A program made the position numbers and the translations under genes. Source: Deinococcus aerius (lineage in GTDB: Bacteria; Deinococcota; Deinococci; Deinococcales; Deinococcaceae). From it: DNA of 28,739 nucleotides. The DNA is taken from positions 1-28,739 of the forward strand of contig NZ_BFAG01000024.1 in NCBI RefSeq assembly GCF_002897375.1. The letters are read 5' to 3'. Position 1 is the stretch's first letter. Each line of letters opens with the position of its first letter. Shown piece after piece: positions 17,601-28,739 of the stretch. The notes below the pieces were generated by a model that did not search any database, was not told the origin of the DNA, and was given only the letters and a program-made list of their open reading frames with translations.

Positions 17601-17801
17601 GTCGTACCCGAGCGTCGCCGAGTAGTGGTAGCGTCCGTCCGGCTGCCGAACGAGGACGGCCCCCGCCACCACATGCGGCACCGCCCGCACGGCGCGCTCC
17701 AGCACCCGCCGGTGGACCTCGTGCAGGGGAAGCTGCCCGCCCAGCAGTTCGCCCGCCAGCGCGACGAGCCCCTCCTCGAAGGCCAGCCCGGGCTCAGCCA
17801 T
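14610..17801 (-). CDS. GAF-PAS-GGDEF-EAL cyclic-di-GMP signalling protein
   Basis: Large cytoplasmic sensor/output protein, 1063 aa, with no membrane helices. Order: divergent GAF (about 5-170), GAF (about 185-328), GAF (about 340-486, with CVPLRRGGEVVGVLNVE), PAS (about 495-618), GGDEF (about 620-780) and EAL (about 795-1040). The cyclase signature GGDEF (701-705) is intact, but the RxxD inhibitory site expected at 692-695 is absent (MPGR). The phosphodiesterase signature is intact too: EAL (829-831), EVTET, IDDFGTGHSS, ALKID and ETVAEGIE. Both activities are therefore possible. The start ATG 17801 has no strong SD. The gene is convergent with the lipoprotein gene, leaving only an 18-nt gap. 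Confidence 0.93.
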   Translation of the reverse strand: MAEPGLAFEEGLVALAGELLGGQLPLHEVHRRVLERAVRAVPHVVAGAVLVRQPDGRYHYSATLGYDPDDLNTFTFGAHELLYDPARPSQVYGDVLAHLAAVLDPARLGAVRRGWRHAAWRSTLAVPFSPEAQPAAILYLHSGCAPEELARSARPAELFGAQVALAVQRATLGEEVRRSRQELALLDRSRDVIVRAANQAELFGGLVGIVRDVMGYEHVHIGLLEGGELVVQPPVGSPALPRFPVNRGVVGHVAATGEALLVPDVRAEPRYVAFFPEVVSELCVPLSDGDTRVGVLNIETGARALTGDDLRLMVTLSGWLGRAIERERLYQRAARQRCELDLLHRVRTALGREIEVRGVIRAVNEALAQLLGYTHVSVYLRRGDHLELQHQLGYPRVLGRVGLESGVMGRVARTGEAVWLEDLADDPHSLRACEGIRSEVCVPLRRGGEVVGVLNVETVGERQLSRDDWRLIEAVGEYVGYALDRAHLHEQVQEREALYRLLAEHTSDLVCLHHPDGTFAYVSPSVRTLLGYDPAALLGTHPRPLIHPADLHLLARFSVPEQLPAGPSAPLRVRLRRAGGGFVWFETGVSAVRGPGGVTHFLTSSRDITQRQAIEAQLAQAASHDPLTGLPNRRELLAALERAVRGARGRGEAGYTVLYLDMDRFKVVNDSLGHSVGDELLVAFADRLRGAMPGRLVARLGGDEFAVLFTGRSSFEDARGAAARLHAALAAPFAVSGHGLRVSVSVGIAPGRPGYLSAAEVLRDADLSMYRAKRARHLPYAVFEPAMHEGAVRQLRLEADLPGAVASGAIHLAYQPIVELASGRIRGFEALARWTHPVLGPVPPGEFIALAEELGLIVNLGLAVLRRACAWRAALPGGDCGIHVNVSPRQFLLDSFADDVRAVLEETGTPPGALHLEVTETTFVEDREGAARILGRLRDLGVRVHIDDFGTGHSSLGFLHRFPVDALKIDRSFVTGLGEDRASSGVVETVLALARTLGIETVAEGIETEAQRLHLLYLGGTLGQGYLFSRPLPEEAAREAWITSSARTACLIPGPGSGRRDLS

Positions 17802-18026
17802 GCCTGCCGCCCTGACCCGGCGACCCCGCGGGGGGGCTGGGGGCGTCCGTACTCCGGGTTGTGCTGCGGGGGATGACCATACGGCTGAGGTTCAGCCTAG
17901 CGGGGCCGTTCTTGCGCCGCCCTTACGAGAGCGTGAAGCATCTGTATAAATATTCGTTCCGGTGAGGTTTATCTCGGCCCCGAACGCCCAGGAGGGGGTC
18001 CGCCAGGTCCCACCCCCAAAGAAGGA
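17802..18026. other. Spacer with AT-rich ATAAATA motif
   Basis: No gene is supported. In an otherwise GC-rich stretch, 17942-17955 reads CTGTATAAATATTC. The first 11 bases differ by one base from a motif upstream of gltB (24351-24361). TGTATAAATATTCG also resembles an ARG box (TGAAT-N4-ATTCA type) with two mismatches. It lies about 140 bp upstream of the cyclic-di-GMP gene and could serve its promoter (TATACA on the minus strand) or a regulator. Confidence 0.3.
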
Positions 18027-18052
18027 GGGCGCACCCGGGGAGGTGTGCGCCC
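18027..18052 (-). terminator. Intrinsic terminator of gltBD
   Basis: GGGCGCAC (18027-18034) pairs perfectly with GTGCGCCC (18045-18052) around a 10-nt loop, 17 nt beyond the gltD stop on the minus strand. The minus-strand continuation is pyrimidine- and T-rich (TCCTTCTTT), as expected for a Rho-independent terminator. Confidence 0.7.
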
Positions 18053-18069
18053 GGGAAGAGGAGGAGCGC

Positions 18070-19539
<1,470 letters not shown>

Positions 19540-19553
19540 GCTCGCTCCTCAGC

Positions 19554-24296
<4,743 letters not shown>

Positions 24297-24350
24297 CAGG
24301 CACTCCTCTCTCGGCCCGGCCAGCCGGGATAGGACTTGAGACTACACAGC

Positions 24351-24361
24351 CTGCATAAATA
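24351..24361. promoter_or_regulatory. AT-rich motif upstream of gltB
   Basis: CTGCATAAATA lies 55 bp upstream of the gltB start and matches CTGTATAAATA at 17942-17952 at 10 of 11 positions, in the same orientation. On the minus strand it gives TATTTATGCAG, which could hold a -10 or a regulator site. No convincing -35 was paired with it. Confidence 0.3.
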
Positions 24362-24527
24362 GACGGCGGGGGTTGTCCATGTGTGCCCTGTTCGGCAATG
24401 GCCGCACTAGACAAGAGGCGCTGGGTTCGGGCGAAAGACCCTGGAGGCTCTCCGCGTTCTCGTTTCCGTCTTATTCATGGGGTCGCATTTTCTTGCTGGG
24501 CGCGTCCGGCTTGCTCTACGAGGCGGC

Positions 24528-24533
24528 TATGCT
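24528..24533 (+). promoter_or_regulatory. -10 element, possible leaderless start
   Basis: TATGCT fits the TANNNT -10 pattern and ends 6 bp before an in-frame GTG at 24540. In Deinococcus many mRNAs are leaderless, with TANNNT at about this distance from the start codon. No good -35 was seen at 16-18 bp. Confidence 0.45.
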
Positions 24534-24566
24534 GGCGGGGTGACGAACGGCGGGGGAACGGGGGCA

Positions 24567-25610
24567 ATGGCGCCACTTCGGCTGGTGCAGGTCGGCCTGG
24601 GGGGCTGGGGACGGGACTGGATCAAGATCGCGCGGGCGGAACCCCGGGTCGAGACGGTCGCGTTCGTGGATGCGAACCCCGAGTCGTTGCGGCTGGCCCA
24701 GGAACGCGGGGCGCCGGAGGACCGCTGCTTCGCCTCGCTCGAAGAAGCCCTGAGTACCACCCAGGCGGATGCCGTTCTGATCACCACTGGAGCAAATGCA
24801 CACGTCCCGGTGGCCCTTGCTGCCCTCGCGGCGGGCCTGCCCGTCCTCGTCGAGAAGCCCTTCGCACCCACTGCCCTGGAGGCGCGGCAGGTCGTGCGGG
24901 CGGCCCAGGCGCGCAACCTTCCCCTGATGGTGAGCCAGAACTACCGCTTCCACCCGGCCCCGCGCCTGGCCGCTCAACTGGTGCGCGAGGGGCGGCTCGG
25001 CGAGGTCGGGTACGTCGAGGTGGACTTCCGGCGAAATAGCCCGCGCCAGGTGGCGGAACCGACCGCCCACAACCTCCTGCCCCACCCGCTGCTCCTCGAC
25101 ATGGCGATTCACCAGTTCGACCTGATGCGCTTCGTGCTGGGCCGGGAGCCCGTCTCCATCGACTGCCACGCCTTCAACCCCCCGTGGAGCCCCTTCCGCG
25201 ACCCGGCGAGCGCGGTGGCGACGGTCGAATTCGAGGGCGGTCTCATTGTCAGTTACCGGGGAAGCTGGGTGAGTTCCGGCCCGGTTACCCCCTGGGCGGG
25301 TGAGTGGCGGATGGACCTGAGCGGGGGAGAGGTGCGCTGGACCAGCCGCAACGACCCGCCGCCCGACCGGGTGCAGGTGCGTCCGTTGAGCAAGAGGGCG
25401 CGTTCCCTGCCCCTTCCAGCCGTGCCACACCTCGACCGGGCCGGAGCCCTCGCCGCCTTCGTGGACGCCGTCCGGGCGGGAACCGAGCCGGAAAGCTCCG
25501 GGCGGGAGAACCTTCCCAGCCTCGCCCTGGCCCTGGCGGCGGTGCGCTCGGCGGGGGAGGGGCGGGCCGTGCCCCTCGCCGAATTCCTCGGGCCGGACGA
25601 CCTGCGCTGA
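24567..25610 (+). CDS. Gfo/Idh/MocA-family oxidoreductase
   Basis: NAD(P)-dependent oxidoreductase of unknown substrate, 347 aa from this start. Rossmann motif VGLGGWG (about 8-14), the family catalytic Lys in VEKPF (about residue 100), and a D-x-x-x-H pair in LLDMAIHQFD, so both residues expected in sugar or inositol dehydrogenases are present. It is clearly divergent from iolG. The ATG at 24567 is chosen because homologues begin a few residues before the first strand; the GTG at 24540 (9 extra residues, Gly-rich) is favoured instead if the mRNA is leaderless. It is divergent from gltB and stands alone, so the pathway is unknown. Confidence 0.87.
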   Translation: MAPLRLVQVGLGGWGRDWIKIARAEPRVETVAFVDANPESLRLAQERGAPEDRCFASLEEALSTTQADAVLITTGANAHVPVALAALAAGLPVLVEKPFAPTALEARQVVRAAQARNLPLMVSQNYRFHPAPRLAAQLVREGRLGEVGYVEVDFRRNSPRQVAEPTAHNLLPHPLLLDMAIHQFDLMRFVLGREPVSIDCHAFNPPWSPFRDPASAVATVEFEGGLIVSYRGSWVSSGPVTPWAGEWRMDLSGGEVRWTSRNDPPPDRVQVRPLSKRARSLPLPAVPHLDRAGALAAFVDAVRAGTEPESSGRENLPSLALALAAVRSAGEGRAVPLAEFLGPDDLR

Positions 25611-25659
25611 GGAGCAAATCCATAACACCCACTGTTCAGGAGGGGTTGGGAGCGTCACT

Positions 25660-25665
25660 TATACT
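25660..25665 (+). promoter_or_regulatory. -10 box upstream of the sedolisin gene
   Basis: TATACT matches five of six consensus bases and stands out in GC-rich DNA 60 bp before the ATG at 25726. No clear -35 lies 16-18 bp upstream. GGGGAG before the ATG gives a good ribosome site. Confidence 0.45.
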
Positions 25666-25725
25666 CGCGCTTCTGGCACCCTCTGGCGCGGCAGGCGGGG
25701 GCAACCTCCCGCCGGGGAGACACTG

Positions 25726-27312
25726 ATGGCCGACTCGACCCGTCCCGACCCGAACTCGCCGGAACCGTCGCCGCTCACCGCCCTCCCCGGCAGCGTCCGC
25801 ACCCTCCCCCAGGGGGCGCAGGCCACGGGGGTGCCCAGCCCGGGGGACACGGTGGAGGTGACGCTGCGGCTGCGTGCCCCCCGCCCGCTGACGCCCCTCG
25901 AAGTCGCCGCCGCGCCCCTGACCCGCGAGGCCTACACCCGGACGTACGGCGCCTCGGAGGACGACCTGGGGCGGGTGGAGGCCTACGCCCACAGCCGGGA
26001 ACTGAGCGTGGTGGAGGCGAGCGTGCCCCGCCGCACCGTCATTGTGCGGGGCACGGTAGCGCAGGTGGAGGCCGCCTTCGGGGTCCGGCTGGGGCTGTAC
26101 GAACTGGGAGGCCGGACCTTCCGGGGGCGCAGCGGGCCGGTGCTCCTCCCCGCCGACCTCATCGGGGTGGTGGAGGGCGTGTTCGGCCTGGACGACCGCC
26201 CGCAGGCGGGTCCCCGTTTTCGCCTGGCGGCCCCGGTCGGTTCTCAGAGCATCGCCTTTCCCGAGCAGGTCGCGGCCAGCTTCACGCCGCCCGAACTGGC
26301 CCGCGCCTACGGTTTCCCGGAGGGGGACGGCGCGGGGCAGACCATTGCCATCATCGAGCTGGGGGGCGGCTACCGCCCGGCGGACCTCCGGGCCTATTTC
26401 GCGGGGCTGGGTCTGCCTCTGCCGAGGGTCACGGCGATCAGCGTGGACGGCGGGCGCAACGCCCCCACGGGCGACCCCGGCGGCGCCGACGGCGAGGTGA
26501 TGCTCGACATCGAGGTGGCGGGCGCGGTGGCCCCCGGCGCAAATATCGCCGTGTACTTCGCGCCGAACACGGACGCCGGGTTTCTGAACGCGGTCACCCA
26601 GGCCGTCCACGACGCCCGCCGCCAGCCCAGCGTGGTCTCGATCAGTTGGGGTGCCCCTGAGAAGGACTGGACCCTCCAGGCCATGCAGGCGATGGACAGC
26701 GCCTTTCAGGACGCGGCCCTGCTGGGCGTCACCGTCCTGTGCGCCGCCGGGGACGACGGCTCGAACGACCGGGTGGGCGACGGCCTGGCGCACACCGACT
26801 TCCCCGCGTCGAGCCCCTGGGCCACGGGCTGCGGCGGCACCCGGCTCAGCCTCTCGGACGGCCAGATCGTGAGCGAGGTGGTCTGGCAGGGGGCGTCCGG
26901 GGGCGCCACGGGTGGTGGCGTGAGTGACACCTTTCCGTTACCCGATTATCAGCGTGACGCAGGCGTGCCGCCCTCGGCCAACCCGGGTGGGCAGGTGGGC
27001 CGGGGCGTACCCGATGTGTCGGCGGTGGCCGACCCCCAGACGGGTTACCGGGTGCGGGTGGACGGCCAGGATACGGTGATCGGCGGCACCAGTGCGGTCT
27101 CGCCCCTGTGGGCCGGTCTGGTCGCCCGGATCAACGCGCGGCGGGGGCAGGCACTGGGCTTCCTCAACGCCCGGCTCTACCCCCTGGGCGTGCTGCGCGA
27201 CATCACCGAGGGCAACAACGGCGCGTACGCGGCGGGACCGGGCTGGGACGCCTGCACCGGCCTGGGCAGCCCGGACGGCGGGAAACTGGCGGCGCTGGAG
27301 GAGCAGGGGTAA
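25726..27312 (+). CDS. Sedolisin-type serine-carboxyl protease (S53, kumamolisin-like)
   Basis: Acid-active endopeptidase made as a proenzyme, 528 aa. Residues about 40-165 form the Pro-kumamolisin activation domain (VTLRLRAPRPL, VEAAFGVRLGLY, FGLDDRPQA). The catalytic domain runs from about 185. Catalytic residues are visible as E257 and D261 (EVMLDIE), the oxyanion Asp D343 (AAGDDG) and nucleophile S456 (GGTSAVSPLWAG). The spacing agrees with kumamolisin E78/D82/D164/S278. The C-terminal Ca2+ site region (RDITEGNNGAY, GWDACTGLGSP) is present. There is no classical signal peptide, as in some Bacillus relatives, so the route of export is unclear. ATG 25726 follows GGGGAG. Confidence 0.94.
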   Translation: MADSTRPDPNSPEPSPLTALPGSVRTLPQGAQATGVPSPGDTVEVTLRLRAPRPLTPLEVAAAPLTREAYTRTYGASEDDLGRVEAYAHSRELSVVEASVPRRTVIVRGTVAQVEAAFGVRLGLYELGGRTFRGRSGPVLLPADLIGVVEGVFGLDDRPQAGPRFRLAAPVGSQSIAFPEQVAASFTPPELARAYGFPEGDGAGQTIAIIELGGGYRPADLRAYFAGLGLPLPRVTAISVDGGRNAPTGDPGGADGEVMLDIEVAGAVAPGANIAVYFAPNTDAGFLNAVTQAVHDARRQPSVVSISWGAPEKDWTLQAMQAMDSAFQDAALLGVTVLCAAGDDGSNDRVGDGLAHTDFPASSPWATGCGGTRLSLSDGQIVSEVVWQGASGGATGGGVSDTFPLPDYQRDAGVPPSANPGGQVGRGVPDVSAVADPQTGYRVRVDGQDTVIGGTSAVSPLWAGLVARINARRGQALGFLNARLYPLGVLRDITEGNNGAYAAGPGWDACTGLGSPDGGKLAALEEQG

Positions 27313-27319
27313 AGGTCCG

Positions 27320-27335
27320 GCCCACATGGGTGGGC
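27320..27335 (+). terminator. Short stem-loop after the sedolisin gene
   Basis: GCCCAC (27320-27325) pairs with GTGGGC (27330-27335) around an ATGG loop, 8 nt after the stop codon. There is no T-tract, so termination is uncertain. TACGAT at 27399-27404 is a possible -10 for the next gene, with no good -35. Confidence 0.35.
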
Positions 27336-27447
27336 TACGGAAACGCCGACCTCAAGAAACGGCCAAAGGTCGTCCGTCTACGTGCCCCGCCGGGTTCTTA
27401 CGATGAAGGCTCATCCCCCAGCCGAGCCCCTCCCAGGAAGGCGGACC

Positions 27448-28263
27448 ATGCAGCGGATACGTCACCTTCGCCCTGGACGAACGTTCATCCAGGCCCTTCT
27501 CACCAGCACCTTGCTGACCGGCTGTTACAACCTCCTTCCCTCCAACGGGGGCGGCCAGGCGAACCCACCAGCAGTCCGCACCGTGCGCCCGGCGGATATC
27601 GCCGTCCCTGCGGGCTACCGGGTGGAGGCGGTCGCCACTGGCCTCGACTTCCCCACCGCCGTCGCCTTCGACGAGCAGGGACGGGTCTACGTGCTGGAGG
27701 CGGGCTACTCCTACGGCGAGGTGTTCACGGTTCCCAGGCTCCTGCGGCTGGAGCAGGGCGGGGGCCGCATGGAGATCGCTCGCGGCGAGAGCTCGCCCTG
27801 GAACGGCCTGGACTACGCGAACGGGGCCTTCTACGTCGGCGAGGGCGGCGGGATCGGCGGCGGCCGGATCGTGAAGATCAGCCCGGGCGGTCAGGTCACG
27901 CCGCTCGTGCAGAACCTGCCCAGCCTGGGCGACCACCACACCAACAGTCCGGTGGTGGGGCGCGGCGGGTACGTGTATTTCGGGCAGGGCACCGCGACGA
28001 ACAGCAGCGTCGTGGGCACGGATAATGCCGATTATGGCTGGCTGAAACGCTTCCCGCAGTTCGATGACATCCCCTGCGTGGATATCACCCTGAACGGGCG
28101 CAACTTCCAGACGGGGAACCCGCTGACGCCCGCCGCCGACACCGTGGTCACGGGCGCGTACCAGCCCTTCGGCACACCCTCGCGGCCCGGCCAGGTCGTG
28201 AAGCCGTCCTTCCAGCCGCCCGCGTCCCCGGCAGTCCTGCGGCTGAGGCAGCGGATGGTCTGA
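27448..28263 (+). CDS. Sorbosone-dehydrogenase-like lipoprotein, apparently truncated
   Basis: Exported lipoprotein of 271 aa. The signal peptide has a basic start and ends in lipobox LTGC (23-26). The mature part starts a sugar-dehydrogenase-type beta-propeller (VPAGYRVEAVATGLDFPTAV, GRVYVLEAGYSYGE, GYVYFGQGTATNSSVVGTDNADYGW, YQPFGTPSRPGQVV). Such propellers need roughly 400 residues or more; this one stops after perhaps three blades, at AVLRLRQRMV. Around 28247 another frame reads AADGLRLL, which looks like the expected continuation, so a frameshift followed by loss of the 3' part is likely. The ATG at 27448 has AGGAAGG before it. It is probably non-functional, unless the shortened protein has another role. 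Confidence 0.72.
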   Translation: MQRIRHLRPGRTFIQALLTSTLLTGCYNLLPSNGGGQANPPAVRTVRPADIAVPAGYRVEAVATGLDFPTAVAFDEQGRVYVLEAGYSYGEVFTVPRLLRLEQGGGRMEIARGESSPWNGLDYANGAFYVGEGGGIGGGRIVKISPGGQVTPLVQNLPSLGDHHTNSPVVGRGGYVYFGQGTATNSSVVGTDNADYGWLKRFPQFDDIPCVDITLNGRNFQTGNPLTPAADTVVTGAYQPFGTPSRPGQVVKPSFQPPASPAVLRLRQRMV

Positions 28264-28451
28264 GGTTGCTCCTGATTCGTCACGCTGCTTCCTCCCCCCC
28301 ACCGAACTGGGCGGGCGTGAGAGTGCGCGGCAATTCCCATAGGTGTCGGGTTTAGGCCAGGTCCGGGGATGTTCCCGCAAGGACTGACTGTAAGCGTCCT
28401 GAGATTGCTCCCCCAGCTAACTTCCCGCATCTGGCCCGGTGACTTCTGCTG
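28264..28451. other. Spacer between truncated gene and promoter array
   Basis: No gene, repeat or RNA was recognised in this stretch. It lies between the broken end of the lipoprotein gene and the first TTGACA box, and probably contains the junction at which the rest of the gene was lost. Confidence 0.35.
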
Positions 28452-28480
28452 TTGACAGGGTAGACGGGTGGGGCTATCTT
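28452..28480 (+). promoter_or_regulatory. Tandem promoter P1
   Basis: TTGACA (28452-28457), a 17-bp spacer and TATCTT (28475-28480). The -35 is perfect, and the -10 keeps T1, A2, T3 and T6. First of three near-consensus promoters in the same direction. Confidence 0.7.
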
Positions 28481-28553
28481 TGCGGACCTGCCCGCGCGGG
28501 GCTGGCCCAGACGCGCGGGACTTGAACGGGGCAACCCCCTGCTCCAAGTGGTA

Positions 28554-28582
28554 TTGACAGCTCCAGGAGTTGGCTGTACCTT
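28554..28582 (+). promoter_or_regulatory. Tandem promoter P2
   Basis: TTGACA (28554-28559), a 17-bp spacer and TACCTT (28577-28582). It lies 102 bp after P1 with the same geometry. Confidence 0.7.
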
Positions 28583-28624
28583 ATGGGCCTGCGCGAGGCG
28601 CACTCGGAAAATGTGAGCGAGGTC

Positions 28625-28653
28625 TTGACAAGTTCGAGCCAAGCGAGTACACT
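28625..28653 (+). promoter_or_regulatory. Tandem promoter P3
   Basis: TTGACA (28625-28630), a 17-bp spacer and TACACT (28648-28653). It lies 71 bp after P2. This is the promoter nearest to the presumed stable RNA gene. Confidence 0.75.
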
Positions 28654-28659
28654 ACTGAG

Positions 28660-28739
<80 letters not shown>

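Noticed and set aside
16146..17876. Plus-strand frame opposite the GGDEF-EAL gene
   Set aside because: Rich in Arg, His, Pro and Gln with no domain; it is an antisense shadow of a gene with intact GGDEF and EAL motifs.

Overview
The window is about 28.7 kb of high-GC bacterial DNA whose gene set and style (dense coding, ThDP-type inositol pathway, S53 peptidase, sorbosone-dehydrogenase-like lipoproteins, TANNNT promoters without an obvious leader) suggest a Deinococcus or close relative. That assignment is an inference from gene content, since no marker gene is complete here. Both edges look like multicopy DNA: the left edge lies inside an IS1182-type transposase, and the right edge lies in a promoter/leader region of the kind found before rRNA genes. 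The window may therefore be a whole assembly contig.

Layout. 1-455: tail of a transposase. 594-2976: OmpR-type response regulator and sensor histidine kinase, split by a 232-nt spacer rich in hairpins. 3167-4495 (minus): GH4 alpha-galactosidase, MelA-like. 4845-5858 (minus): LacI-family repressor. 6313-12518 (plus): myo-inositol catabolic operon iolG-iolD-iolC-iolB-(repeat spacer)-iolE. 12726-14591 (plus): lipoprotein joining an NPCBM carbohydrate-binding domain to a sorbosone-dehydrogenase-like propeller. 14610-17801 (minus): GAF-GAF-GAF-PAS-GGDEF-EAL cyclic-di-GMP protein. 18070-24296 (minus): gltB-gltD glutamate synthase. 24567-25610 (plus): second Gfo/Idh/MocA oxidoreductase. 25726-27312 (plus): sedolisin (S53) protease. 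27448-28263 (plus): a second sugar-dehydrogenase-like lipoprotein, apparently cut short. 28452-28653: three tandem promoters with perfect TTGACA boxes and exact 17-bp spacers, then a structured leader running off the end.

How it fits together. The most interesting unit is 3.1-12.5 kb. A LacI regulator sits between a MelA-type alpha-galactosidase and an inositol degradation operon. A near-perfect 18-bp palindrome with a central CG overlaps the expected start of iol transcription, and AACGTT-centred palindromes cluster upstream of melA. This suggests co-regulated use of an alpha-galactosyl inositol such as galactinol: MelA would release galactose and myo-inositol, and Iol enzymes would degrade the inositol. 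That is a hypothesis from neighbourhood and motifs only. iolA, iolJ and an inositol transporter are not in the window.
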